A DNA stretch of 64,000 nt from Gordonia paraffinivorans NBRC 108238. GTDB taxonomy: Bacteria; Actinomycetota; Actinomycetes; Mycobacteriales; Mycobacteriaceae. Position 1 is the first letter of the stretch. Every line of letters starts with the position of its first letter. The DNA is taken from contig NZ_BAOQ01000025.1 in assembly GCF_000344155.1 (NCBI RefSeq), positions 42,807 to 106,806 on the forward strand. Direction: 5' to 3'. Shown here piece after piece: positions 36,085 through 45,523 of this stretch. A program made the translations under genes and the position numbers. The notes beneath the pieces are model-generated. The model saw only the letters and a program-made list of their open reading frames with translations. It ran no database searches and was not told where the DNA came from.

Positions 36085-36600
36085 GTGTCTCGACCCGACT
36101 CCGGCAGCCAGGATCCCGCAGGTGAACTGCCTCATCACCACGAGGACTTCAAGACCCGGCATGCCCCCATGCCGATCGAGCTGCCCTTCGACGACGAAGA
36201 GGCGTCGACCGACGTCGACCTCAAGACGCAGCTGATCCGGTTCGTCGTCACCGGTGCGGGATCGGCCGTCCTCGACTTCGGGCTGACGCTGTTCCTGCAG
36301 TACGTGGTCGGGACCCCGGACTGGGTCGCCAAGGCGTTCGGCTTCATCCTCGGCACGACGGTCGCCTACCTGATCAATCGGCGCTGGACGTTCCGCGCCG
36401 AACCGAGCGCGGCCCGGTTCATCGCGGTGGTGATCCTCTACCTCGTCACGTTCGCGGTGAACGTCGGCCTCTACAGCTGGCTGTCGTCGCTGTGGCCGCA
36501 GACCGCGCTCTACTCGGCGATCGCGTTCGTCATCGCCCAGGGGACCGCGACCGTCATCAACTTCGTGGTTCAGCGGGTGGTCATCTTCCGGATCCGCTAG
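36085..36600 (+). CDS. GtrA family membrane protein (Rv3789-like)
   Basis: This 171-residue protein has an acidic N-terminal tail of about 45 residues and four predicted membrane helices (LIRFVVTGAGSAVLDFGLTL, WVAKAFGFILGTTVAYLINR, FIAVVILYLVTFAVNVGLY, YSAIAFVIAQGTATVINFVV). NRRWTF after helix 2 is the GtrA signature. By position near dprE1/dprE2/aftA it corresponds to Rv3789, which has been linked to arabinose-donor handling or AftA anchoring. Its stop codon overlaps that of the convergent ABC fusion gene by two bases. Confidence 0.88.
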   Translation: MSRPDSGSQDPAGELPHHHEDFKTRHAPMPIELPFDDEEASTDVDLKTQLIRFVVTGAGSAVLDFGLTLFLQYVVGTPDWVAKAFGFILGTTVAYLINRRWTFRAEPSAARFIAVVILYLVTFAVNVGLYSWLSSLWPQTALYSAIAFVIAQGTATVINFVVQRVVIFRIR

Positions 36601-39209
36601 GCCCGCGCCGGCACCTCGGGCGGGATCGCCGCCAACAGGGTTCTCGTGTACTCGGTCTCGGGCTCGTGCAGGATCCTCGACGCCGGGCCGGTCTCGACCA
36701 CCCTTCCGTGCTGCATCACCGCGACCGTGTCGCTGATCTGCTCGACCACCGCGAGGTCGTGCGCGATGAACAGGTAGGTCAGTCCCTTCTCGCGCTGTAG
36801 TCCGGCGAGGAGGTCGAGCACCCCCGCCTGGACCGAGACGTCGAGGGACGCGGTCGACTCGTCGAGGATGAGGATCTCTGGTTCGGAGGCGAGCGCCCGT
36901 GCGATGCAGATGCGCTGACGCTGCCCGCCGGACATCTCGTGCGGGTAGCGGTCGAGGAACGACGCGTCGAGGCTGACGTCGGACAGCAGCTTCTCGGCGC
37001 GATCCCGGATCTCGCCGCCTCGGCGGGCCAGTCGGTGGGTGCGCAGCGGCTCGCCGATCGAGGCGGCGACGGTCATCCGCGGGTCGAGCGACGCGGCCGG
37101 GTCCTGGAAGACCATCGCGACGCGTCGGCGCAACAGGGCCTCGTCGGCGCCCCGGGCGCCGATGGCCTCGATCTCGCGGCCGTCGACCGACACGCGGATG
37201 CTGCCGGTGACGGTGGTGCCCTGTCCGGAGCCGATGAGCCCGGTGATGACGCCGGCGACCGTGGACTTGCCCGAGCCCGATTCGCCGACGATGCCGAGGG
37301 TGCGTCCGCGGGCGACCTGTAGGTCGACGCCGTCGGCGGCATGGACGTGGACACGGCCGGCCGGGCCGCGCACCATGTGGTCCACGCCGAGGCCGTCCAC
37401 GCGGAGTGCGATGTCGCGGGCCTTGTCCGTCGATGCCCCGTGTCCCCGCTGCTCGACCTTGCTGAGCAGCGGCCGGGCGTCGAGGAGCTTCTTCGTGTAG
37501 TCGTCGTGCGGGTCGTCGAAGAGCTCTGCGACGCCGCGGCTCTCGACGACGCGCCCGTCGCGCATCACCATGACGCGGTCGGCGATGCGGCCGATCACGC
37601 CGAGATCGTGGCTGATCCACAGCACCGCCATACCTCGTTCGCGTTGCAGTTCGGCCACCAGGTCCACGATCTGGGCCTGGGTGGTGACGTCGAGTGCGGT
37701 GGTGGCCTCGTCGGCCACGAGGAGGTCGGGGTCGCAGGCCAGTGCGATCGCGATCATCACCCGCTGGCGCTGGCCGCCGGAGAGCTGATGCGGGTAGGCG
37801 CGCAAGCGGCTCTCGGGATCGGGCAGGTGCACGTCGCGCAACAGTTGCAGTGCGCGTTCGCGTGCCTGCTGACGGGAGAGCCCGAGGTGGCGCCGCGGTC
37901 CCTCGGTGAGCTGCTGCTCGACGGTCAGCAGCGGATTCAGGCTCGACGACGGGTCCTGGAAGACGAAACCCACGCGGGTGCCGTGCAGTGCGCGCAGCCG
38001 TGACGCCGGCGCGCCGACGATCTCGGTGCCGGTGAGGACCGACGACCCGGTCACGTAGGCGCTCGGGGCGTCGAACAACCCGGTGGCCGAGAGAACGCTC
38101 AGCGACTTGCCCGATCCGCTCTCGCCGACGATCCCGAGGGTTTCGCCGCGGGCGACATGGAAGTCGATGCCGTGGACGATCTTTCGCGGTCCCACACCGA
38201 CGACGAGGTTCTCGACGCTCAGGACGGCATCGTCGGGAACCGGATCGGTGCGGGCGGCAGCGGTGGTGGCGACCGTCGGTCTCCGCTCGTGGCCGCGATT
38301 GCGCAGGAGCGTGCGCTGTCGGGGATCGAGGACATCGCGCACACCGTCGCCGACGAGGTTGAACGCGAACACGGTCAGCAGGATCGCCAGCCCGGGGAAC
38401 ACCCCCATCCACCACGCGTCGGTGATGAACCCCTGTGCGTCGAAGAGCATCCGGCCCCAGGACGGATCGGGCGGTTGCACGCCGAGGCCGAGGAACGACA
38501 GGGCCGCCTCGGAGAGGATGGCGAAGGCCAGCGAGATCGAGGTCTGCACGATCACCGGCCCCGAGATGTTCGGCAGCACATGGCGGGCCAGGATCCGCGA
38601 GGTCCCGACCCCGGTTCCGCGAGCCGCCTGCACATACTGCGTCTGGCGCACGCGCAGGGTGTCCGCACGGGCCACGCGGGCGAAGATCGGGATGTAGACG
38701 ACGCCGATGGCGATCATCGCCGACGTGACGCCGGGTCCGAGGATCGCCACGATGGCCAGCGCCAGGAGGAGCACCGGAAACGAGAAGACCACGTCGACGA
38801 TGCGCATGAGCGCGGTGTCGAGGACGCCGCCGGCGTAACCCGCGACCATGCCGAGGATCACGCCGACGGTCAGCGAGATCGCCACCGCGATGACCGCCAC
38901 CCGCAGGCTCACCGAGGCCGCGAGCACCACCCGGGAGAAGACGTCGCGTCCCAGGTCGTCGGTGCCGAACAGGTGCGACCAGCTCGGCGCCGCGAGTGCA
39001 TTCGGCACGTCGATCTCGTTGGCGCCGTAGGGCGCGATGAGCGGTCCGAAGACCGCGCACACCACGACCACCCCGATGACGACGAGCCCGACGACCGAGG
39101 CGCGGTTGCGCAGGAACAACCTCCATGCGGAGTCCGTCGACGTGGGTTCGGCACCGGCGGGAGCGCCGGCGGCCGACTCGTCGCCGCTGATGGCTTCGGG
39201 CTTGGTCAT
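36597..39209 (-). CDS. Oligopeptide-type ABC transporter: permease fused to two ATPases
   Basis: This 870-residue protein joins three units. Residues about 25-300 are a DppC-type permease (GTDDLGRDVFSR, ARGTGVGTSRILARHVLPN). Two ABC ATPases follow, each with Walker A (GESGSGKS), a signature (LSGGQRQR, MSGGQRQR) and a Walker B (LLVADEATTALD, ILILDESTASLD). Dual ATPases are common in this family; the permease fusion is less so. It overlaps the DppB-type permease gene by four bases. With the lipoprotein at 40171 this is a complete importer for peptides or similar solutes. Confidence 0.88.
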   Translation of the reverse strand: MTKPEAISGDESAAGAPAGAEPTSTDSAWRLFLRNRASVVGLVVIGVVVVCAVFGPLIAPYGANEIDVPNALAAPSWSHLFGTDDLGRDVFSRVVLAASVSLRVAVIAVAISLTVGVILGMVAGYAGGVLDTALMRIVDVVFSFPVLLLALAIVAILGPGVTSAMIAIGVVYIPIFARVARADTLRVRQTQYVQAARGTGVGTSRILARHVLPNISGPVIVQTSISLAFAILSEAALSFLGLGVQPPDPSWGRMLFDAQGFITDAWWMGVFPGLAILLTVFAFNLVGDGVRDVLDPRQRTLLRNRGHERRPTVATTAAARTDPVPDDAVLSVENLVVGVGPRKIVHGIDFHVARGETLGIVGESGSGKSLSVLSATGLFDAPSAYVTGSSVLTGTEIVGAPASRLRALHGTRVGFVFQDPSSSLNPLLTVEQQLTEGPRRHLGLSRQQARERALQLLRDVHLPDPESRLRAYPHQLSGGQRQRVMIAIALACDPDLLVADEATTALDVTTQAQIVDLVAELQRERGMAVLWISHDLGVIGRIADRVMVMRDGRVVESRGVAELFDDPHDDYTKKLLDARPLLSKVEQRGHGASTDKARDIALRVDGLGVDHMVRGPAGRVHVHAADGVDLQVARGRTLGIVGESGSGKSTVAGVITGLIGSGQGTTVTGSIRVSVDGREIEAIGARGADEALLRRRVAMVFQDPAASLDPRMTVAASIGEPLRTHRLARRGGEIRDRAEKLLSDVSLDASFLDRYPHEMSGGQRQRICIARALASEPEILILDESTASLDVSVQAGVLDLLAGLQREKGLTYLFIAHDLAVVEQISDTVAVMQHGRVVETGPASRILHEPETEYTRTLLAAIPPEVPARA

Positions 39210-40171
39210 GACAGGCGGATCCTCGGATCGATGGCGGCGTAGAGGATGTCGACCACCAGGTTGACGAGCAGGAAGATCACCGCGATCAGCAGGATCGCGC
39301 CCTGCAGCACCGGATAGTCGCGTGCGGCGACCGAGTCGTACACCAGCAGTCCGAGGCCGGGCCAGGCGAACACGACCTCGACGACGATCACGCCGCCGAG
39401 CAGGGCGGCGAACTGGATGCCGGAGATGGTCAGGACCGGCACCAGGGCGTTGCGGCCGACGTGGTCGAGCATGATCCGTTTCCGGTTGAGCCCCTTGGAC
39501 TCCGCGGTCGTGATGTAGGGCGCGTTGACCACCTCGAGGACCGAGGAGCGCACGTAGCGGGTCATGATGGCGCCGGTGACCAGACCCACGGTGATCGCGG
39601 GCAGGACGAGATGCTGCAACCATCCGACCGGACTCTCGGCGAACGACTCGAAGCCCGCCGACGGCAGCCAGCCGAGTGCGGTGGAGAACAACCCGATCAA
39701 CAGGATGCCCATCCAGAAGTCGGGAACCGAGATGCCGAACTGGCTGATGACGCGGATGACGTTATCGGCCCAACGGCCTTCGCGCAGTGCCGCCGTGAAG
39801 CCGAGGGGAACGGCGATCACGAGTGCCACCACGATCGCCGCGAGAGCCAGCGTGATGGTCGCGGGCAGGCGGTCGAACAACATGGTCGTGACGGGTTCGC
39901 TGTTGCGGAAACTGACCCCGAGGTCCCCGGTGAACGCGTTGCCCACATACGACGCCAGTTGCGACATGAGCGGCTGGTCCATACCGGACGCGCTGCGCAG
40001 CGCGTCGTACGACTCGGGCGTGTAGCGGGTGCCGAGGGCGATGCGCACCGGGTCTCCGGGAACGATCTGGATCAGGAAGAACACCGCGACCATCACTCCG
40101 AGGAGCACCGCGACGGTGTAGGCGAGGCGGATCACGATGAACCGCACCAGCGGTGAGCGCAGGACCGTCAT
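39206..40171 (-). CDS. Oligopeptide-type ABC permease (DppB-like)
   Basis: This 321-residue membrane protein has the DppB N-terminus with the first helix and QIVPGDPVRIALG, six hydrophobic segments, and the EAA loop (VNAPYITTAESKGLNRKRIM). It pairs with the DppC part of the fusion protein encoded next. Start and stop codons overlap both neighbours by one to four bases, so the three transporter genes are one operon. Confidence 0.9.
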   Translation of the reverse strand: MTVLRSPLVRFIVIRLAYTVAVLLGVMVAVFFLIQIVPGDPVRIALGTRYTPESYDALRSASGMDQPLMSQLASYVGNAFTGDLGVSFRNSEPVTTMLFDRLPATITLALAAIVVALVIAVPLGFTAALREGRWADNVIRVISQFGISVPDFWMGILLIGLFSTALGWLPSAGFESFAESPVGWLQHLVLPAITVGLVTGAIMTRYVRSSVLEVVNAPYITTAESKGLNRKRIMLDHVGRNALVPVLTISGIQFAALLGGVIVVEVVFAWPGLGLLVYDSVAARDYPVLQGAILLIAVIFLLVNLVVDILYAAIDPRIRLS

Positions 40172-41715
40172 CAGGTGTTCCTCTCCAGGCGGACCGAGCG
40201 GAAGCGGGCCGCCTTGTCGGAGCGGACGGTGTAGTCGCGGACCGCACGTGAGTACGCCTGCGTCGCCGACGGGTTGTACAGGTACAGGTAGCTCACGTCG
40301 TCGGCGATCTGACCGGCCGCCTCCGCATAGATCCGCTTGCGCTCCTCGACGTCGAGTTCGGTGCGCCCGCGGTCGAGCAGCTCGTCGACCCGGCGGTTGG
40401 AGTACTTCTGCGCGTTCGACGTCCCCGCCGAATGATGCTGCGCGTAGTAGAAGTCGTCGGGATCGATGTTGCCGAGCCAGCCGAGCATCAGCGCGTCGAA
40501 GTCGCCGGCCGCCTGACGGTCGAGCCAGGCGCCGAAGTCGAGTTGCTCGATCTTCACCGCGATGCCGATCTTCTCCAGGTTGGACGCCACCACCTGCGCC
40601 GCGGTCACCGTCTCGGGGTATTCGGTGGTGACCATCAGGCGCATGTCCGTGCTCCGGATGCCTGCCTGCCGCAACAGGTCCCGCGCCTTGTCCAGCGCGG
40701 CGTCGTGGTCGGGGCCGACCGAATACCGGTCGTAGGGGGCGTACCAGGGGCTGGTCGACGGGATGGCCAGCTGATTGGGGTTCGCGGTACCGTACCCGAT
40801 CACCTGGGCGATCGAATCTCGGTCCACCGCATACGAGACGGCCTGGCGGACGCGGGGATCGTCGAAGGGCTTCGCCTCGAAGTTCATCGTGATGTACCAG
40901 TAGTCGTTGGACACCACGGTGCCGACGACCAGGGCGTCGTCGCGGGAGAGGACCGACAGTTGTTGGGCGGGAACGGCATCGGTCCAGTCGATCTCGCCCG
41001 AGCGGAGCGCGGAGGCGGCGGTCGTGCCCTGGGAGATGAAGCTGTACCGGATTCCCTCGATCGCCGGCGGGCCGGCCCAGTGATCGGGATTGGCGGCGAG
41101 GTCGATCCAGGCGCCGGGGGAGCGGGAAGTGAACGAGAAGGGCCCCGTTCCCACCGGCTTCGTCGCGATCTCCCCGGATTCCACGTTGCGGCGGTTGACG
41201 ATCGCGAGTCCCTTGAACCCGCCGATGTTGGTCAGCAGGTTGGGGGTCGGATCGGTGACGGTGAACTCGACCCGCCGCTCGTCGAGGGCGGTGACCGACT
41301 CGATCGCCGCGAGCTTCCAGGCGTTCGACAGTTCTTCGTCGATGATGCGGCGGAACGAGAACTCGACGTCCGCGGCGGTGAGCGGGTCGCCGTTGTGGAA
41401 GGTGATCCCGGGTCGGAGGAGGAAGATCCAGCGCCGGCCGTCTGGGCTGACCTCCCAACTCTCGGCCAGGGCCGGGCGCATCCGGAGTTGGTCGTCGGGT
41501 TCGACGATGGTGTCGAAGACGTTCTCGAGAACCTCGAAGGTGAAGTAGGAGCTGGATTTCTGGGGATCGAGCTGGTCGGGCTCGCCGGCGATGGCCACCC
41601 GTAGCGTGTTGGGGGAGACCGACGCCCCGCCGCAGGCGGCGAGCGCCGACGCGCCGAGGACCGAGGCTCCGGTGAGACCCGCGAGGGTGAAGAACCTGCG
41701 CCTGCTCAATGGCAT
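40171..41715 (-). CDS. ABC substrate-binding lipoprotein (DppA/OppA-like)
   Basis: This 514-residue family 5 solute-binding protein begins with a twin-arginine signal (SRRRFFTLAG) followed by the lipobox LAAC, so it should be exported folded and lipid-anchored outside the membrane. WEVSPDGRRWIFLLRPGITFHNGDPLTAADVEFSF is the family signature (residues about 98-133, quoted in part: FHNGDPLTAADV). It delivers peptide-like ligands to the two permease units. The start is set at 41715 so that the signal peptide has a normal length. Confidence 0.9.
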   Translation of the reverse strand: MPLSRRRFFTLAGLTGASVLGASALAACGGASVSPNTLRVAIAGEPDQLDPQKSSSYFTFEVLENVFDTIVEPDDQLRMRPALAESWEVSPDGRRWIFLLRPGITFHNGDPLTAADVEFSFRRIIDEELSNAWKLAAIESVTALDERRVEFTVTDPTPNLLTNIGGFKGLAIVNRRNVESGEIATKPVGTGPFSFTSRSPGAWIDLAANPDHWAGPPAIEGIRYSFISQGTTAASALRSGEIDWTDAVPAQQLSVLSRDDALVVGTVVSNDYWYITMNFEAKPFDDPRVRQAVSYAVDRDSIAQVIGYGTANPNQLAIPSTSPWYAPYDRYSVGPDHDAALDKARDLLRQAGIRSTDMRLMVTTEYPETVTAAQVVASNLEKIGIAVKIEQLDFGAWLDRQAAGDFDALMLGWLGNIDPDDFYYAQHHSAGTSNAQKYSNRRVDELLDRGRTELDVEERKRIYAEAAGQIADDVSYLYLYNPSATQAYSRAVRDYTVRSDKAARFRSVRLERNT

Positions 41716-41773
41716 GACGCGCGCGTACCCGGGGACGGCGCGCCCCAAACCGCCCCGGGGCCCGGTCAGACGG

Positions 41774-42652
41774 TCAGCCGTTCACCTTGGCGATCACGTT
41801 CTCGGCATACCAGTTCAGGTGGTCGATCTTCTTCTGCAGCGGCTCGGTGTCCTCGCCCATGATGTAGGGCAACCGGAATCCGACGATCACGTCGGTGATG
41901 CCCTTGTCCTCCAGGCGCTTACATCCGTCGACGGTGTAGGCGTCCATCGAGATCACGTGGATCTCGAAGGGATCGTTCGCCTTGCCCTCGGCCTTGCGGA
42001 TCTCGTCGATGCGCTTGAGCAGGGCGTCGAGCTCCTCCGGCGGGCCGCCGCCGTGCATCCAGCCGTCGCCCCGGATGACCGCCCGCTTGAGCGCGGCGTC
42101 GGCGTGGCCGCCGACCAGCAGCGGGATCGGCTCGGTGGGCGCCGGCGTCATCTTGATCTTCGGGATGTCGTAGAACTCGCCGTGGAACTCGAAGTATTCG
42201 CCGGTGGTGAGCCCGCGGATGATGTCCATGCACTCGTCCATCCGCTTGCCGCGACGCCGGAAGTCCACGCCCATGAAGTCGTAGTCCTCCGGCCACGGGC
42301 TCGTGCCCACGCCGAGGGCGAGGCGGTTGTCGGTCAGGTAGGCGACCGAGCTCGCCTGCTTGGCCACCAGCACCGGCGGCCGGACCGGCAGCTTCAGGAC
42401 GAACGGGGTGAACCGGATCGTCGAGGTGACCGCGCCGAGCGCCGCGGCCTGGATGAACGTCTCGATGAACGCCTTGCCGTCGAGGAACTCGCGGTTCCCG
42501 TCGGGGGTGTAGGGGTACTTCGCGTCCGATTCCTCGGGGTAGGCGATCGAATCCGGGATCGTGAACCCCGCGAACCCGGCCTTCTCCGCGGCCTGCGCGA
42601 GCGGCGCGTAGTACGACGGGTCGGTCATGGCCTCGGCGAAGGTGAACCGCAT
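41774..42652 (-). CDS. LLM-class F420-dependent oxidoreductase
   Basis: This 292-residue TIM-barrel protein has MRFTFAEAM at the start, TSTIRFTPFVLKLPVRPPVLVAKQ (residues about 80-103), NRLALGVGTSPWPEDYDFMGVD and LLVGGHADAALKRA. This pattern fits mycobacterial F420-dependent or flavin-dependent LLM enzymes. GAGGAG precedes the ATG. A KstR-type box 40 bases upstream suggests control by the cholesterol regulator and a role in sterol or side-chain metabolism. It is unrelated in detail to the island LLM oxygenase at 19657. Confidence 0.82.
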   Translation of the reverse strand: MRFTFAEAMTDPSYYAPLAQAAEKAGFAGFTIPDSIAYPEESDAKYPYTPDGNREFLDGKAFIETFIQAAALGAVTSTIRFTPFVLKLPVRPPVLVAKQASSVAYLTDNRLALGVGTSPWPEDYDFMGVDFRRRGKRMDECMDIIRGLTTGEYFEFHGEFYDIPKIKMTPAPTEPIPLLVGGHADAALKRAVIRGDGWMHGGGPPEELDALLKRIDEIRKAEGKANDPFEIHVISMDAYTVDGCKRLEDKGITDVIVGFRLPYIMGEDTEPLQKKIDHLNWYAENVIAKVNG

Positions 42653-42691
42653 TGTGCTCCTCGTGACGGCGCGGACGGACTCCACCCAGAG

Positions 42692-42705
42692 TAGAACACG
42701 TTCTA
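42692..42705. promoter_or_regulatory. KstR-type operator
   Basis: TAGAACACGTTCTA fits the known KstR box TNNAACNNGTTNNA exactly, and its outer bases are also palindromic. It lies 40 bases upstream of the LLM oxidoreductase start, within promoter range. KstR represses cholesterol catabolism genes in Mycobacteriales. Confidence 0.65.
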
Positions 42706-42830
42706 GTTTGGCGGGAGGGGATTTGCCGTCCGCCCAGGTCGGAGGGGGAGCGAAGATGCGGCCGCCGGTGCTGGAACCCGCGACCAGATGCCGCGACTCG
42801 GCGTGTTCGGGGAACAGGGAAGCGTTCGCC

Positions 42831-43775
42831 CTACGGCCGCTCGAACCTCTCCCGGCGCCCCAGGCCGCGCAGCCGGACCCACTCGGCGAAGCCCTTCGGA
42901 TCACGTTGCTGCACAAGGAAGAACCAGCCGAAGCGGGCGTACTCCTGGGGCAGCAGCTTGCGCATCCCGGGCTGGCTCATCAGGTACCCGCGGTTGCGGT
43001 AGGTGAAGTAGCGCTTGACCTCGTTGTCCGGGTATTGGGTGTGCATCCGCCCGCCGAGGATGGGCCGGAACTCCGCCGACCCGTCGGGGTGCAGGTAACC
43101 GGCCCGCAGGCAGGTCCCGAACCGCGCGCCGGACCGCGCCAGGCGGCGGTGGATCTCGACCTCGTCGCCGCGGAAGAACAGGCGAAGGTCGGGGACCCCC
43201 ACCCGCTCGAGGCACTCGGCCGAGAACAGCGCGCCGTTGAACAACGACGCGATGCCGGGCAGGAGGTCGTCCTCCTGCGCCTCACCGTCGGCGAAGAGTT
43301 CCGAGCGCTTGCGGCGCCACACGAGCCCGCGGCGCAGCGGGAACGCGAGGGTGTCCGGATCGTCGAGGTTGGCGACGACCGGCGACACCTCGTCGAGGCC
43401 GTGGCGCTTCGCGCAGTCGAGGAGGGTGGACAGGACGGTCGCGCCGTCGGGGCGGCCGTCGTCGTCGGCGCACCAGACCCAGTCGGCGCCGAGCGCCAGC
43501 GCCTGCAGCATGCCGAGGGCGAAGCCGCCGGCACCGCCGAGGTTGCGCTTGGACCCGATGTAGGTGGTGGGAACCGGCTGCGCGGCAACCAGTTCGGCGA
43601 CCTCCGACTCGTCGGCGTTGTCCACGACGACGAGATGGTCGACGGGGCGGTCCTGGCCGGACACGATCGTCAGCGACTCGGCGAGCAGCTCGACGCGACG
43701 ATGGGTGACCACCACCGCGATCACCTTCTCGGCCGGGGCCGGTGTCGCGCCGTGGTCGGGGTGATCCGGGCTCAC
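42831..43775 (-). CDS. glfT1: Galactofuranosyltransferase GlfT1
   Basis: This 314-residue GT-A glycosyltransferase has VIAVVVTHRRVELLAESL at the start, NLGGAGGFALGM, the metal-binding CADDDGRPDG and FFRGDEVEIHRRL. Position and sequence match Rv3782, which adds the first galactofuranose residues to the cell-wall linker. GTG 43775 overlaps the end of the ABC ATPase gene by four bases, matching the wzm-wzt-glfT1 order of mycobacteria. It acts on the inner face of the membrane. Confidence 0.9.
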   Translation of the reverse strand: MSPDHPDHGATPAPAEKVIAVVVTHRRVELLAESLTIVSGQDRPVDHLVVVDNADESEVAELVAAQPVPTTYIGSKRNLGGAGGFALGMLQALALGADWVWCADDDGRPDGATVLSTLLDCAKRHGLDEVSPVVANLDDPDTLAFPLRRGLVWRRKRSELFADGEAQEDDLLPGIASLFNGALFSAECLERVGVPDLRLFFRGDEVEIHRRLARSGARFGTCLRAGYLHPDGSAEFRPILGGRMHTQYPDNEVKRYFTYRNRGYLMSQPGMRKLLPQEYARFGWFFLVQQRDPKGFAEWVRLRGLGRRERFERP

Positions 43776-44611
43776 TCGGACGCCTTCGTGGAGTCGTCGG
43801 CCTTGACCTCGGCCATGATCTTGCGGACGTGCGCGGCCGCGGCGGGGCCCTCGTAGGCCTCGACGACCTCGTCGATCCCGCCCTCCATCCGGACCTCGCC
43901 CTTGTCGATCCACAGGGCGCGGTCGCAGAGCTGGGCGAGGAACTCGTTGGAGTGGCTGGCGAAGACGAGGATGCCCGAACGCTCGACGAGCGCCTGCAAC
44001 CGTCCACGCGCCTTCTTCATGAACTCCGCGTCGACCGCGCCGATGCCCTCGTCGAGGATCAGGATCTCCGGGTCGATCGACGTCACCACGCCGAGCGCGA
44101 TGCGCACCCGCATGCCGGTGGAGTAGGTCCGCAGCGGCATCTGCAGGTAGTCGCCGAGCTCGGTGAACTCCGCGATGTCATCGATCTTCTTGAGCATCTC
44201 CTTGCGGGTCATGCCCAGGAACATGCCGCGGATGATGATGTTCTCGTAGCCGGAGATCTCCGGGTCCATGCCGACGCCGAGATCGAAGACGGGCGCCACC
44301 CGGCCCTGCACCCGGCAGGCGCCGCGGGTCGGCTCGTAGATGCCCGACAGCAGGCGCAGCAGCGTCGACTTGCCGGCGCCGTTGTGGCCGACGAGGCCGA
44401 CGCGGTCGCCGTGCTTGAGATGGATGTTGATGTTCTTGAGCGCCTCGACGACCACGACGTTGGACGCGTTGGCGCCGATGACGCCACCGGCCGCGCCGAT
44501 GACCGACTTCTTCAGCGACCGGGTCTTGGCGTCGAAGATCGGGAAGTCGACGCACGCGTCCCAGGTGTCGACGCGGACCCGCGTATCGGGGGCGATGTTC
44601 TTCTTGGCCAT
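43772..44611 (-). CDS. wzt: Galactan export ABC ATPase (Wzt-like, Rv3781)
   Basis: This 279-residue ATPase of the polysaccharide-export class has HNGAGKSTLLRLLSGIYEP for Walker A, the signature YSTGMRVRIALGV and Walker B EILILDEGIGAVD. RGMFLGMTRKEM before the signature is typical of O-antigen and teichoic-acid exporters. With the permease directly upstream it should move lipid-linked galactan across the membrane. The start at 44611 begins MAKKNIAPD, as in relatives. Confidence 0.9.
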   Translation of the reverse strand: MAKKNIAPDTRVRVDTWDACVDFPIFDAKTRSLKKSVIGAAGGVIGANASNVVVVEALKNINIHLKHGDRVGLVGHNGAGKSTLLRLLSGIYEPTRGACRVQGRVAPVFDLGVGMDPEISGYENIIIRGMFLGMTRKEMLKKIDDIAEFTELGDYLQMPLRTYSTGMRVRIALGVVTSIDPEILILDEGIGAVDAEFMKKARGRLQALVERSGILVFASHSNEFLAQLCDRALWIDKGEVRMEGGIDEVVEAYEGPAAAAHVRKIMAEVKADDSTKASE

Positions 44612-44622
44612 CAGTACAGTCC

Positions 44623-45486
44623 CTACACCCAGTACGCCACGCGGGCCCGGTAGTTGCGCATCACCAGCATGCCCAGGATCCAGCCGAACGCGGTGCATCC
44701 GAGGACGACCGCCCAGTGGTAGAACTCCACCGGCTGGCCCAGCAGCGGGCCGCGGGCGATCTCCAGGTAGTGGAACATCGGGTTGAGCTCGACGAGCTTC
44801 AGCCGCGACGAGGTCTCACCGGTGGCGTTGGACAGGCTGGTGGTGGTCCAGATGATCGGCGTCATGAAGAACACCAGGCGCACCGCGGTGGTCAGCAGCT
44901 GGCCGATGTCGCGGAACCGGGTCGACAGGATGCCGAACACGATCGTCACCCAGATCGAGTTGAGCATGTAGAGCACCAGGGCCGGGACCACCAGGAACGC
45001 GCTCCAGCCGATCGGCGGCGGGAAGATCAGGAAGACGATCACGATGATCGCCACGTTGTGGGCGAAGATGATCAGCGCTCGCCACACCACCCGGTAGACG
45101 TGCACGCTCACCGGTGCCGGCAGCTGCTTGATCAGGCCCTCGTTCTTGGAGAACACCTCGGAACCGTCGAGGATCGAGCTCTCGATGAAGTTCCAGAAGA
45201 TGAAGCCGAGGGTGACGTAGGGCAGGAACACCTTGATGTCCATGCCGAACAGCTCGCCGTAGAGCAGCCCCATCGCGGTCGCGGTGACGGCGGTGGCGAT
45301 GGTGATCCAGAACGGTCCCAGCGCCGACCGCCGATACCGTTGCTTGATGTCCTGCCAGCCGAGGTGGAACCAGAGTTCGCGGCTGGCGAGACCGTCGCGG
45401 AGATCCTTGACCGCACGCGCGAAGGTGCGTGACTCAGAGCTCTCGGGACGCGCGGGAATCGCGTCGTCGTCTACTACCGCTGACAC
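44623..45486 (-). CDS. wzm: Galactan export ABC permease (Wzm-like, Rv3783)
   Basis: This 287-residue ABC-2 type permease has an amphipathic N-terminal segment (ELWFHLGWQDIKQRYRRSALG, residues about 37-57), six hydrophobic helices and FWNFIESSILDGSEVF in the loop. It starts at GTG 45486. It is the partner of the ATPase that follows 11 bases later and belongs to the same cell-wall cluster as glfT1. Confidence 0.9.
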   Translation of the reverse strand: MSAVVDDDAIPARPESSESRTFARAVKDLRDGLASRELWFHLGWQDIKQRYRRSALGPFWITIATAVTATAMGLLYGELFGMDIKVFLPYVTLGFIFWNFIESSILDGSEVFSKNEGLIKQLPAPVSVHVYRVVWRALIIFAHNVAIIVIVFLIFPPPIGWSAFLVVPALVLYMLNSIWVTIVFGILSTRFRDIGQLLTTAVRLVFFMTPIIWTTTSLSNATGETSSRLKLVELNPMFHYLEIARGPLLGQPVEFYHWAVVLGCTAFGWILGMLVMRNYRARVAYWV

Positions 45487-45523
45487 GAGGAGTCAGCGTA
45501 CCCGCGTTGCGGGGAGTCCCACC

